Of a stretch of DNA of 64,000 nucleotides, positions 23,901 to 38,918 are shown piece by piece. The notes beneath the pieces were generated by a model, which had not been told where the DNA came from, did no database searches, and worked only from the letters and a program-made list of their open reading frames with translations. The stretch's first letter is position 1. Every line of letters begins with the position of its first letter. The position numbers and the translations under genes are program-made. The DNA is taken from assembly GCF_040436345.1 (NCBI RefSeq), contig NC_133235.1, forward strand, positions 21,848,660-21,912,659, read 5' to 3'. Source of the DNA: Pagrus major (lineage: Eukaryota; Chordata; Actinopteri; Spariformes; Sparidae).

Positions 23901-26900
23901 AAGTGAACACTGGAAACCTACCTTGATCCCTTGAGATATCTGGCTTGTACCAGAATTTGGATGTGTCCTGCACAAATTTTACAGTAACCTGTTTGCTGGC
24001 CAATACATCTAGAAAACATGCAAAACAAAAAAATGAAGTACAGTTTTAGTTCGTGTGCAAGCCACGTGACACCAATGAGGCTGTTAGATTCATTATGAGA
24101 CTGTAGCTTACCTGGCAGAGGTGAGGCTGTGCCCGGCATCTGAGCTGAGAGGTCAGGCAAAACATTGGGGAAGGGAATACTCAGAGAGCTTCCACTGTGG
24201 GGACTCGAGAACCCACTGAGGGCTGGAGACGCTGTTCCCAGCGAATGCTCCCCGTCTGACGCCCTCTTCTTCTCGGGCAGAAGCGGGGGCTGTATCTGAG
24301 GCAGTTGTAACTGATTCTGCCCGTCTATGGTGGTCAAAAGTTCCCTGTCCATGCCCCCATTTCCCAGCAGAGTAGAGGTGGAGTTTGAACAGTCTGTGCC
24401 ATAGCCAAGACCTGAGTCTTCCTGCTCGTCAAAGCTTTGAGCGGGACTGCAGTTGACAGCGTATCTAGCCATGCGGCTTCGTTGGCTGCTCCGAGGGGAG
24501 CTGTGGGCGTTGGGGGCAGGGTGGATGTGGGGGTGGTGGCCATAGTCCAGTGACATGGAGTGAGGTGTTTGTCTGGCAGAGGCGTAGCTGCTCAGAGAGG
24601 AGTGGCGGCTCAGGACGGGATGCTCTGGCCAGGACTGGTTCATCGATGAACTTCAGGGGGGAAAAAAACAATGGCCATAAACATACTATACTAAACAACA
24701 GAACTATTAAAAGTGCAACAGTTGAATCTCAATTTTCTGATTTCTGATTCATATGGGCAAATTGAAAATGAACATAAAAACAAGTGGATAGAAATTTATT
24801 TATAGAGACTGACACAGAGGACTTGTAACTAAAAGTGCTGCTTGTACTGTCAATCCCACTGTGAATCAACACCACAGTCTTAAGTTTATTCTGGAAATGC
24901 TGCTCTGTAGCAGTAAAAAATGGTCAATTCTACTTTAAGGTTCGGAATCGGACCGATCGGTACCTGTCCGTCCGCTGAAGGGTCCCAACAATAGAAGCAG
25001 AGTGTGTGGCGCTCAGCGTCCTGTGGCAGTTGATGGAGGAGTCTGGTAAACCGTCAACTCCACCGTGACTGATCATCTCTGAATATCCCCGGGGTTCTGT
25101 TTGAGAGCAAGAAAATCAAATCAAGCAGCATTTATTGATCAGATGAATTTTTGTTTCAAATGTTGAATAAAATACAAAATAAATACAAATGCATTAGATA
25201 TAAATCATAGCTATACAATAATCACTGAAAGAAAATCTGCACAAAACAAACTTAGAGTTAAAATAAGAAAACATTAACTTGATGAAACAAGTGATATGGA
25301 AAATGGAGTGTAGAAGAAATCCCCTGGGAGAGGACTCGTCAATATTGGAGTTGAAATTAAATGAAAACTGTCCACATGGCCTTAAGCGTGGCCATCTATC
25401 TATATAAAACCAATCACCAATTTACCCTGCCACAACCGAAAGGGTCCACAAATCAGACTCCATTGGAGCTAGAAATGAAAAGCCCTTTGACATAATTATC
25501 TAAAAGCGTTCTCTTTTTTTGTTTTGTTTTTTAAATCAGCCCCAATCCAAAGCTCATGTTCCAACTGAAGTTTTCCAGCCAGGTTTTCTCTTGTTTTTAA
25601 ACTTTTAAAGGAACGAGAGGTGCAAAGCTGAAAGAGTTGCTGGTTTCTTCTCATCCCTATTTCCCCTCTGTGTACACAGAGACACTTTCATGGGGGAAGA
25701 AAAGTTTTTTGTGTCATGCTTCCTGACCCACAGTAACCATGGAGATGTGGCAGGACTGAATGTGGTAATTCTCGCCTGGGTGTCTGAGGTGGTAAGAGGC
25801 ACAGCAGGGACACATATCTGCTTCTAGGCCTGACAACCTTTAATCATACTGCGTATGACTGTGGAAACAAGTCCAACTGAATCGGAAGTAGAATGAAAAT
25901 GAAACTAAAGGTTGGGTTCATGGAGATATCATCCATCTGCATAGTTCCCAACGTGCACAATCTTGTTTTTCCATGACAACATTGGTCCAAAAACATATCA
26001 AATGAACTACAGCTAACTCGGGGGCAACGTTCAGTATCATCATTAACAGGCACCAGCCAGTTTTATATTGTTTGCAATAGTTCTTTGATGAAAATTGAGG
26101 AAACAATTAAACATGAAAGGATTTTGAAACTGACATCAAAGTCAACAAAATGCTATAAATGCACAACTCTTTCCATCTCTGAGAATCTTCCAGCCAGGGT
26201 GTGTTCCACCTCGGATAAACACCACAGAAAAACAAAACTGTCCAAAAAGAAACAAAGGACACTTAGTTTTAGTCTAAAGAACAACACTGTTAAGTCTGGG
26301 AAAAAAAAAAGGTTCTCTCGAGGCCGTGACCACGCAGACATTCCCCAAAAACCAAACATGAAGGGCAGAGACTGGTTGGGAATCTCCCCGCTTCTGCATT
26401 CATGAGGCGTCTTTGTTTTCGGCCTCTGTCTCAAACCGCTCAAATTCCACAAACAACAATGTTGCCATTATTAGGTAAAGCAAGAGGGACCTGAAATAGC
26501 TCTGTTTTAATGAGGTAGTGGATCCACACATGCAGTCACAGGACACACATGAAAGAAGACTCTTGCAACTACCTACCACTCACTGCATGTCTTTCTGTCA
26601 CTCGCTACATTTAATTGGTTTAGGGGGGAGAAACACAAGACAACAAGAATAGAATAAAACAAAAGGAAAATAAACTTAGAGGAGACCTCTTACGCATTTT
26701 CTTATTTTTCCTTTCCTTCTTTGTTTTATATAGCTTCTTTTGCGTGAAAAAGATCTTGAAAATAAAAATGGTCAAAGTCTGCACCAACAGAAGCTCCCTT
26801 CTCCCACAGAAAACACTGCTCCTGAAACGCCTCGTCAGTAGTCTCGCATTTAATTGCGTGACTTTGTGACATCACACTACATCACAGAGTCACACATTTG

Positions 26901-29242
26901 CTTTAATTATGCCCAGTGGCTAGTTTGTTAGCATTGCTGGCTCATGCATGTGCTGACCAATCAGAGCAGACTTGATATTCAGGAAGGAGGGTCTTAAAGT
27001 TCTTCACAGCAACTTGGTCAACTGGTTAACTTATTATAGTGTCAGTCCTATAATATCACCAGAATGGCCGCTCACTTCCTCTTACTATTCTCTATTCAGA
27101 AGCTATTTGGCTGTTGCTACTAGCAAGTTAGCTGTGCAGCTAATGGCCCTATAGCTGACTCGAGTCTGCCCGGACCGGGAGCTTGGAGCACTGGCAACCG
27201 GGCTCAGCAGCCTCCTAGTAAAAACAGCCAGACAGGGACTGGGACCAGACAGAATAGGCTGGGGCTAAGTAGTAAGCATGTTAACTTCAGTTAATATCTC
27301 TGCAACACATTCATCTGAAGTCAAAATTGTTTTTTCTTCACATTTTGTTGGTAATTTGGGTTAATTTTTGAATATTTTAATCTAAGATTATCACGTACAT
27401 CTTACATATTGCACCTTTAAATTCATAGGCGTAGAGAAAAATGTCAAGTGATATTTTTAGTTCACAAGGTAATGACCTTTCTGGATTCTGTAATGTACCA
27501 GCAAATTATTCCCAGGGTCTTTTCTGCTGCTGTTAAAATGCAAATAAAGGCCACTTTCTTCCCTCAGATTGAAGATTACAGCTTCATGGGATGTTCTCTT
27601 TTCTCAAAATAGTGTGTTAAATTTGACTTTTCGAAGGGATTTGAACCTACCGTGGTCTGTTCTGTAGCCTCCATAAGACTGCATGCTAGGAGATGGTGTT
27701 TGCCTGAGGTGGGTCAATTCTGAAATATTTTTCACTGAAACCACAAAGAAGGGACATTTAATTAAACCTAACAAACAAAGCTGGTCACAAATAAATGCAA
27801 AATCAAATGCTCAGATAAGAGAAACCTATTTACACTGACACAGGAAACATAATTACCATAAGGTGTTGGCGGAGAGATGGGGAAGGCGGGAGTGGGCGGA
27901 GTCATGTCACTACCAGCCTCGACTCCACTGTCCACGTCTGGGCCCTGAGCCCTGTAGTCAGCACTGTCGCTCCTGAACAACATGTGATGCTGTAACAGAC
28001 AACACACACTTGTAACCAACCACAGACAGTAGAGAGATACATGGAGTGAGGGAAAAAAAGACACACACATGCTGTATTTACCTGTGACTGTGACACACAG
28101 GGGGAGTACGTCCGCTGGCCCCTGTAGTCCTCCGTCCCACCCCAGAAGCCTGGGTGATCTGTGACATCACTTCCTTGGCGACTCAGACTGCGCGTGACAC
28201 CCAAACGGCCCTCACCGGACTGGACAGCTGGATACACACAGGTGGACAGCAGAAAGCAGATCATTAAATGTTAACAGATTTACAGGATGACTGCCTTCAA
28301 GGAAGTGAAGTACACAAAATTCTTCTTCTAGTCGAGGCACAATGTCTTTCTACTCTGATAAAGGACCATGGTTGAGAAATATGGCATAAAAACCATCACT
28401 AAAAAGTACTAAAAGACCACATGGCAGCCATTTTCCTCTGTCGTATTGTTGTGTTCTAGGTTGCAAGTCCTATAAACACAGGTAATCTGACATAGGTATG
28501 ATTTCACCACTTTCTCATTGATCACAATCTGAGAAGACAATGGTTAGTGAAAATCTGGAGGGAAATCAGGCCATATTTTAAGGTGAAACAACATATTTTG
28601 GACCTGTTAGCTTCTATATGACAACAGCTAACATTAGCATTCAACCACTTCCTAACATTACCATTTAATATGCTACGTGATGTGATTCGAAAGGCACAAA
28701 TTCTAAAACATCAACACACATTTATTTGAACCAGGAAGTAAAACACACTGGTTGTAATTAAAGAGTAACATTAGCTAGGAAGTGGTTGAACGCTAATGTC
28801 AGCTAATAGGTTATCGAATATGTTGTTATACCTTGAAAGACGGCTCAATATCCCTCCATATTTTCACTATACATTGACTTTTACATTGCTGATCATTAAA
28901 GAAAGGGTGAAATGATGACTTCACTGCACTCTTAATGTGTGGAATTTTAAGTTTTGAATATAGCTTGCTCGAACATAGAAAACAAACATCCTGAATTGCA
29001 CTTTACTAAATTGAACTGTGCGCTCTGGCGATCACACTATTTTCAATTCACACGTTGATGTAGACAACTTTGTAAACTGGCGTGGCTACTTTCATGACCA
29101 TGTAAAAAGTTAACGATCGATGACATCTTAATTTGGTCAGTCCATAAAGTAAAAGGCACCCTGGGGTCGTGTCTACAGCTGACATGTTTTCAGTGGACAG
29201 CTGAGGAATGCCAGGGGTCTGGCTGGTGGGCTGGAAGGTGTG

Positions 29243-29287
<45 letters not shown>

Positions 29288-32200
29288 TGGGGTGGGGGTG
29301 GGGGTTCAATGTTGTGACTACTCTGAAGAGTGAAGCCACTCAGCACCAGGGTGTTAATTTGAGCCCTCCCAGCGAGCTCCGACCTCTCAGCTCTGAAGAA
29401 TGCTAATGGAGCAAGAGTGCTAATGCCGGGGATCATTAGTCACTTTGTCTAGGGCGAGTATGGATGACACAGACAGTGCCATGCATACTTGGCAGTGTTT
29501 CTCCATACATGCATCACTTTTATTGTACATCCCTCTACTGGATTTTGATACTGATCTGTGTAGATCCAGAGAATGTGTTTTCTTTTTAGGAGGCATGAGA
29601 AACAGTCATGAGACAAGCGAGCATGGATCTGAACGCATCTGAACTCTCTTTAATGACTCACTGTCAGTTTATGTGAGCTAATATGCACTCAGGAGTAGAG
29701 GTTTGAGGACAAATTCAGTATTGTGTGGCAACACCATACCATAAGGTCTTCAGCTGGTTCAAATCAATGAGCAGGAGTGCATTAAGGCAGCTTCTTGACT
29801 TGTCAGGTATTTAATTAATTTGATTTTTATCTGGTTATTTATGCTATAAGTTATTCATCTATTCATAGGTTTCAAAACATCTGCAGTTGAACCTCAGCCA
29901 GAAGGCTAACACTGGCACATTCACAGTATGTTGATTGTGTGTTGTAATAATAATAAAAACACAATAATTGATCAAGTGAATACTGATAGTAACATAAGGT
30001 GCTGAATAAACTCAATATCAACATAATTAAAATGTTGCATCCTGGGAGTCATGAAGTTTCTCCTGCCAGCTTTACTTTACTTGAGCCTCAGGTGGAGCTC
30101 AGCCCCCACCTTCCTGACTTCTTGTCACCTTTCATCAGCTGCCGCATGACATCCCCAGTTCCCTTGACACAACATAACTACTGTAACCTCCCACCTTCAT
30201 CTCTCTCTTCTCTTTTACTACACCTCCTTCACACAGCCATCGGTGTTAAACAATTGAGAGGAAATGAATGAATTAATGACAAAATAGTAAACAGTTAGTA
30301 AAAGTTATAACTAAATGGATACTGGATGCAAACTTTAGCCAAAATAGCTTCAATCTTAAGGTCAGTATCAAGGTTAAACACATGTTATCACAGAACAACT
30401 GACAGATGATGATGATATTTATAGGCAGTGCTGCAAGATGTACGCACAAGCAAACATGCTCTCACAAGTTTAGTACATGTAAAGATGTCTGTTAGCAGCA
30501 TACTGTACACGACTTTATACTGCACACTTGTGGTCAAACTACAAAAAAGCTAACCGAGACTTAAAACAGCTTATAATGATGACTTGAGAATATTACTTAA
30601 AGGACAAGTTCACCCGAAAATGAAAAATCAGTCATTATCTACTCATCCCCATGGCAAGGGAAAGTTAGGTCAAGCTTTGTAGTCTGCAAAACACTTCTGG
30701 AGCTTCGTTGCACAGCGTTCCAGCATCCTCCTCAACAGCTAAAGTAGATGGGGTCTTGTTTTTAAATGTTAAAAAAAATGACCAAAAGAAGAAAAAAATG
30801 CATAAAATGGCTCTGCAAATTATTTAAACCCGTTATGAAACCAAAGTCTTCCCTGTAGCTGTGAATCTAAAAGCATTAGCGGGCACCACATCTGAAGTGG
30901 CTGGACAAGCTTGGCCATGTGACGATATATAAATCATCTTTTCAAATTAATCTGGTATCTCAGTGCTTACGTAGACTTTGGGCTTTTGGTGGGTTTTTTT
31001 AATGTTTTGCTGTAACGCTGTTTTGTTGTTGTGAAGCACCAGAAATGCTTTGCTGACTACGAAACTTCACCTGACTTTCCATCGGCATGAGTAGATATGA
31101 CTGATTTTTCTTTTTCGGGTGAACTTATCCTTTAATATCTCTGAAAATAATGTCATTTTTGAGACATTGGTACAGTTGTCTCTTTGTAAGACACTAATAT
31201 GAACTGTTAGCCTCCTCCTAATTTATTCTATGGAACATCCTGTCTTTAACCCTGAGTCAGTCATAAAGATTGAAAGATTGAAAGTGAATTGAAAGTGAAT
31301 TGAAAGTGAATTGAACTGATTTAAAAGTCAAAATGAATTATTCATTAAATCATATAATTTAACCAGAATGACTCAGTGCTATGACTCCTGTCACCAGTGC
31401 AAACTTATATGAGACAACATTTAAAAGGAACAATCCATTACTTCCTACAGGTTGTTTTCATACTGGCTATGTTGGAGCCTCGGGCATTTGTTTCTTGGAA
31501 TGACGCTTCTGTGTAGTTGATATGCACAGACAGGTATGCTTCTGGAATCAAATGGGAAAAACATTGCCTCCGGGCTCACTTGTTCCTCTCTTGGAAATTC
31601 CTCAGGCCTCCCCATCTTGTGCCCCCCCCCCCCTGCAACCACACGAACATGAGTGTGATTCACGCACTGCTAACACCCAGACAGCTTTCTGCATTTTCTC
31701 TGCCTCGCTGGTTTTCAGCTTAAGAAATCTGTGGAGTGCCATTGTACCTCGGAGGAATACTCTTGAGTCAGTCGTAACGAACTTGATAACCTGTGAGGGT
31801 GAGCCAAATCTAGCCCTCATCTTCATAGCATGGGAAAGAGATAGGCATCATCTTTTCTTTGTTGTTTTTTTCAATTATGTTTGTCACCGGGGGACACAAA
31901 CTTCGTGCAAATCCCAGTTAGAAAAACGCATTTTGTGAATTCTTGTGCAGCGTTTGAAGATCATAAACTTTGTCCTTGAACGTGGCCCTGGGATCAGTTT
32001 CTACATGAACAAAGTGGAAAAAACACATGTAGATATCTACTGTGATACAAGAGTGATCACGTTGCATAGCTTCTGTCTGCACAGCAAACTTTAACAATCA
32101 AAGGAGAAATTAAAAATGTTCAGCGTACAAAGTGTGATGAACATGACAGCAGAATAAGGACTAACTTAACACTTCTTCTACCCACAACAAAGAGCACTCA

Positions 32201-35200
32201 GTCTGTTGGAGGGACTTTGATTTTGTAAATATCCTAGTACGCAATCTCTATAATCAAACACTGGGAGACGGCAATGCTCAGAGAGGTCGATGACAGCTGC
32301 TCTCCCTCTCGTCATGTATCGTACTGATCCTCTCGTCAGATAGTTGCACAGACAAGTCTGGACGGCGCTCTTTCCTCAGAAACGTCCTGAAAACATCTGA
32401 AAAACCTGGCAACAACCCTGCTATTTCTGCCACTGAAACATGCCAGGTGGGAGAGGGAGAGAAGCTGCGCTTTGTTAACTCTGTAGTGAAGGAGAAGGAA
32501 AGCTGATGCGACTGAAGAGGAGCTGCTTTCAAAATATTCTTATCATATTAATTAACGCTGTTTTGTTTCTTGTATCGTTGCCATGTTTATCAGACATATC
32601 CAGCAAAACAACCTCTCTGGTTTCATAATGACATTTCTTTTCACGACCACACTTCCATAACCACACCACATCATCACCACCACCACACCCAGGCTGTCTG
32701 ACTATCTTACCTGTCTGCTGTGTGTTTGTCAGGGTCGCTGCATTATTATCGTTGAGTCTGTGATTGATGCCGTTTGAACATTTGGGGGCTGAGCCATTCA
32801 CGTGCGTCCCGCCGTTCCTCTTGATGGAGCCGCTGTGGCTCGACACCGGCACAAACGTGGGATCCAGGTCCATGATCAGCTGGTTGAGCTGGTCGATGGA
32901 GTTGTCGATGTCCATCGTCAGAGATTTGAACTCCTCGTCACGTTTGTTGTTGTTGTTATTGTTCAGCGTTGCCTGCTCCTTGTGTGGCACCGTGTTTCTC
33001 AGAGCGTCTGTCGTCATGACCCTGGTAGGGCCCTGTGGTTCAGCGGGCAGGCCTGCTTTGGGTGGACTGCTCCCTTGCTTGTTCCCTGGGTATCTTTCTG
33101 TATCATTCCCATCCTCAGGCATGTAAATAAACTGTTGTGCAGCAACCATCTGCTGCTGGCGAACCCAGGACTGTGTTGAATAGCTTCCCTGTCTGTAGAC
33201 ATGCTGCTTGGGCATGGATGCATTGCTGGGATTAGACGTGGCCACAGAGTTGCTCCTGGAGCTCAGACAGCCCCTTCTTGTCTCAGCATATGCTCTCTCA
33301 TACTCTTCCATGGGAGGAGGTGCAGGGTGGTGGAGGTGATGTTGGTTTTGGCTTTGCTGCTCCTCTCCTCCGGGACTCCCAAAACCATCCGACAGCAGGG
33401 AGTTCTGGCTGCTCTTGTGGCAGGAGGACGACAAGGTCCCTAAACTGTCCACACTGTGCAGATCATGACCTGTGTTGACCTCATCATCCAGGATGTCCGT
33501 TTCCCTCTCTCCAGGTCTGGGGTCCCCGTTGATGTGCACTTGCACGGGGACTATCTGCTGGATGCCCACTCTGGGGCTTTGATCATCCATCTCCTCCACT
33601 GCAGGATCCTCAAGTCCAAAGCCACTCAGAAGACGCTTCAGCTGGACCTTTTCCTGCGGGCTGGGGCCCTGGTTAGCCTTGACGGTGGTCACAACAGGTG
33701 TGGGTCTGTCCGCCCACAGAGAGGTGCTGGACAGGCCTGAGTCACTGCTGACAGAGAGGGCGTGGTCGCTGTGGTCAGGGCTGGAGGTGGCGGAGGTCGT
33801 GCGGGCCCCTCGGCCCAGCGTGGCCTCTCCTCCGTTGGGGCTCCTCTTGTTAGCCGCTTTGTCCTGGGTTAGGCCTTGAGAGCGTGGCGCTGCAAAATAG
33901 AAGAGATGCAGCGCTTCATACAGTCAGCAGGTATGGGGCACACGTACACACAGAGACACACTTACAGCAGACGAACACAAACGGCACAAAACCACAGACA
34001 AAACAAGACTCCGTTCACATGCACAGTCATGTCGTCCCACAAACTCCATCATTCAGAATCTGTTATTGAGGAAGCCCAACACTTACAATCACACCTCACC
34101 TGACAAAGACAATACTCCAGACAAGACAGAGCAGACAGCAGACTACAAATAACTCCAGCATTAAAACATTGACAGGGAAAACATGTGAATCATCTGAAGT
34201 GAAGTGAGACAAATCCCCTGATTAGATGTGTCTTAGAAGAATCAGCCAAATTATTCAAAAATCCTGTTTTTGAGTCTAATCTGATCACATTTCAAGCAAA
34301 GATATTCAATTAGGCCACCCACTGAACTGCCAAGGTGCTAGTATGCGATGTGCGCAGCAGACAAAAGGTGTTCGTCACGCTCAGGTTGTGTAAGAGATGT
34401 TAAGTCTTCTGTACGCCGCTACAAGAGTCAGATGGCTGTGGATCTTCAGAGTGTGACCCCTGCATTCCTCACCCCGCTGTGATTAAGCCACCCTACTCCC
34501 TCTCGCTTGCCCCTTGACCCCTGGCATATGTCCAAACAACCTCCTTAATCCTTCGGAAAGTAAAACCGCAGAAGTCAGTATTCTGGGAGGCAGAGTCAAA
34601 TCCATCACAACAGAAAAAAAAAAGTCAGGTTCTAGACTTACGCCAGCGTTGCCAAGTAAGTAAACACTTGCTGTTTCACTGTAACTCTCCCTCTTCCTCA
34701 ACAAAAAAGAGCTGGAACATGACTCCTATGCTTCTCCCTCAGTCTGCCGCCTTGAGTACTTGCCTTTCAGTCAAACCATGACTGGAGGAGCCGAATACCA
34801 GACATGCATGATAAAAGCTCCCCCCTCCTCCTCCTCCTCCTCCTCCTCTCCAAAAGCTCCTGTATGTATGGCTTTAACCCCCACCACACTCACACAAACA
34901 CACTAATTGAACCTGCATCCGGCCTTGAGCTGCCTCGGCTCAGGCCTCCGTGCATGTCAGCTCCGCCGGGAGTTTTCCCCAACAAATCCCTCTCGTAACA
35001 TTCCTCCTAGCAAGGTGCAACAAGGTTTTCAAGACAGATGTTTCCCCTCTCCGTTCAATACTGGCCATCTTTCTCCGTCAGCCCCCTGTCATTGTCCTGC
35101 CCTCTCTTTGCTTTATCCCCCCCCCCCCCCCGCCCTTCATCTGGCCACTCATCTGTCTCAAGAGGGGAAAAAAAAAAAATCTCTTACCTTCGCCACCACT

Positions 35201-38200
35201 GCCAGGTAAGCACATAAGACAGTCTCCAGTAAAAGAAAACTTGAAGAGGACAAGAGGCACAGCAGACACACGAGAGCGGACATGGCTTTCAACCAGCAGA
35301 TAATTGTCAGGGTCAAATCAAGAGAGTTCGAACAAGTTGGCCCCTGCTTTCTTTCTCCTCTGCTGAGAAGGTGAGAGTGTTTGCACTCCACACAAGGGGG
35401 GACCTTGAGATCTCCAAATAAGGGCAGAGGAATGTAAACAAGTGAGGCGGGGCTTCAGGGTGGAGGCGGGACGGAGGAAAGGAGTAACCCGACCTCTTGC
35501 CCCGCATTAGGGGACTACCCCACCGAGGGGAGAAAAAAAAAAAAGAGGGAAAGAAAGAAAGGAGAGAGGGCGGCCCGGAGAGGATCAGAGAATGAAAACA
35601 ACATTCCTGCAGCTCCAGACTTTTTCACTCTGTAAAAAGACACTTTTTAATTAAAGCAATCCTCGCCTTCTACTTGGAGCTCTGAGCAATTTTCGTGAAA
35701 AGCTGCTTTTCTCTCACTCCCGTGCGTGTCATGAAATTGCATGCCTGCCGTCCTAATGTACAATATCAGCAAAGAAACAGATGTGCCCCTAAACTCAATT
35801 ATGGGGTGCGTCAGTTGTTTTAAAAACTGTTTTACCTATCGGGATTACACTGACATTAACAAAGCCATGACTGGTTAACCAAGTATGCTCTTAGCTTAAG
35901 AAAATCAGTCAAACTTTTTACATCGAGCATTCATCATGTCGGTTGTTGTGGTACGGTCGGTCCCTGAATAATCCGACGATTACAGTGCAGAGAGCGGCGA
36001 AACCAGAACTGTTCCTCCAGCTGCTGTCGTATCGCAGGAGGAGGTCTGGATGTGTTTGGCCATGTAATTACAAAACCTTTCCATTCCCTCTCAGTTACTA
36101 CCATCCCGCACCTCCTGAATGCCAAAACCCTGAGTCGAAAGCATAATGATCATCATCTTCATCTTTTTCTTCCGCCCAAGCTTCTGCATGTGCCTCCTAT
36201 ATGTAGATGACAGGCTTGTGGGAAATGTATCTCTTAAAAATACTGTGTACAAACTGTATAGTACATACAGAAAGCATAGAGAGGAACAGACTACCGAGGG
36301 AAAAATCCATTATAAAATAGCTTATTAATGTTTCTCACATAACCCTAGTGGTATCTTGCCATGCAGGCAGCAGGTTTTGACATATCCCTGAAAATTCTAC
36401 CTCTACTTAAATACCATGAAGGTGAATAATATTGTCTTAGTGCAGTTCAAAACAATAAAAAAAAAAACTACATGCTGAAAATTCAAAAGCAACATTTCTT
36501 TGCAGAAACAACATCTCATTTACTCTAAAACAGTAATCCATAGAATTTATTGTAAACACTTGTCTCTTTTTGCAACTTTTAAAATCCATATTTTCTTGTT
36601 ATGTTCTTGTATGTACTTGTTTGACATAAGCAGCACGAGTCTTGTACTGGAAGATTTTTCATATTGTTGGTATTGTAGACAATAGCAATCAAGTCTTCCC
36701 CGGTTAGGATTTCTGTGTGATGGCATCCTAGCTAACAGCCATAAGTATTTTTTAAAGAGATGTTCATTCTGTGCTGCAAATTCATATATTGAATTTTTGT
36801 ATAATGTGACGAGGGTTGCAACCAACAATTACTTTCACTATCAAATTAATCTGCCTATTATTTTCAGGATTAATCAATTTGTCGATAAAATGTAAAAAAA
36901 ATAATAATTAAGTCCAAAGTGACGTCTCCAAAATGCTTATTTCATCAAACCGACAGAGCAAAACCCAAAGACTCTTCATTTACTGTCCTGAACGACAAAG
37001 AAAAGCATCTAATTCTTACATTTAAGAAGATGAAACAAGCAAATGTTTGACATTTTTACTTGAAAAATAACTTAATAAATTCATCATCAAAATATTTGGC
37101 AACTTATTTTCTTTTGATCGGCTAATCAATTAATCAGCTGTTCATTGTGGCTCTAAACCCAGACAACCCCAGGAAATATGAACATGAGCCATTACTGGGT
37201 TCACTGACTCATTAAGACAAAGAGGTGTGCCAAAATAGCAGATTATGTTCCTCCAACAGAACTCTGTGCAGAACTGTTACGTGATGGTTTTTGTCTGGTC
37301 TTTCTGTGAACCCACCACCAGTCTTCCTCAGTTATCTCGAGGCCTGATTAACTCTACAGTTTCCTTTTGATAAGGGACAATCATTTTTGGAGTTTTGTAT
37401 TTTATGTATAATTCAGATATTTGGTGTTTGTGGCTGTGAAAGGTTTTTTTTTTATTGGGACTTCTAGCAGACCATTAAAACTGTCCAGAGTATTAAGAAC
37501 ACATTTTCTGAAAAGAGATGTTGAATTTTTTTAATGCAACTTTTTGATGCTGCCACGCCCACAAACAGCAGAAATCTGAGAAACCGATAACACAGAACTA
37601 TCTGCATGGCTATATACTGCTAGAGGTGGTAGCATGTAATATATATGTTTTTTGTAATTTGGGTAAACTGACACTTGACGCTCCCCAAAGACAACAACCT
37701 ACTTAGACAATAAACTTAAGTAAACAACCTTTCTGGAAAAACAATCTTTAAAAATTCGACTCTGAATTCACACGTGGGGATAAACACACACTCTCAGTGA
37801 AAAGCCATTGAAGTAAATGAGGTTTTCTTTTCACAACCTTAGCACTACAGTGGCAAACGTTTTTTTCGACTTCCTCCTCCTGACCGACCCCTGACTGACA
37901 GCCTCCCGAAGGCAAACTGATCCTACCGGAGGACTGGTGGTAAGTAGATGTAGAATTCCAACAAAGCTCCCAGTCTTCCCTCTCAGATGTAGTGTTTACA
38001 TGAGAAAACAGGGCTGTAAATATCCCACATGAATGCTTCAGAATCAAGGCAAGAGAAGAAAAATTGCCCCTTTGTTTATGTCTTTGCTTTGCTTTGATGA
38101 ATTCTTAAATTTGAGTGCTTTGCTCTTTCATTGCATACCCAGGGGTGCGTGTAAAATTTCTATAATGGAGTGTGGGGGGAATTTAAAGGAAAATAAAAAG

Positions 38201-38392
38201 AGCTGCTCAATTTCATCAAGCTGAACTTCGCTTATAAAAACACTCAATGAATACTGGGAAAGGGTGGATCTGTGTTTTAATGCTACCACCACGTCGCTCT
38301 ATTCTGGGAGGTTGTTGTGAATTCTGTGGTTGAGTGGAGAGCAACAACCACAGCTAGGACGGGACGCCCCGACAGGGTGGCTCTGAGTGTGA

Positions 38393-38432
<40 letters not shown>

Positions 38433-38868
38433 GTGTGTGTGTGTGTGTGCGTGCATGTGTGGGATGGTTAAAGCATGCCTATTCATTTGATGAAACAACA
38501 AAATAGAAATCTCCTGAGAACTGACTGCTCTTCCTCTGAACCCAGCATTCCCCGCATACAACAACTCTCCTCCCTGTCCTTCACACAGAAACAACACTGT
38601 TTGTCAAGATCATCATACACCAACCTAAAGATACGTCTTAGCTTTCATTTCCTTCCCTCTCCATAATACAAGTCTTGTTTCCACAGGGGCCAGCCTGCCA
38701 GCCTGCCTGGGATTTAAGTCCCACTCATGAGCAATAACTCCTGTTAGCAACGACTGAAACCTAAACCAAACTGGTGGTGACTGTGTGCATGTTAATGCAA
38801 TCACACTGCAGGCCCTCAATAACATGGAGCACAGGATCTGTCACGCTGTGTTAATAAGAGAAAAAGAG

Positions 38869-38918
<50 letters not shown>

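Noticed and set aside
31522..31938. 138-codon plus-strand frame in a tns3 intron
   Set aside because: No domain, no splice partners, opposite strand to the gene, contains a C homopolymer.
32529..32710. Extension of the tns3 large exon frame beyond 32711
   Set aside because: Past the gtaagat donor; the next exon joins in phase at 28227 and restores tensin homology.
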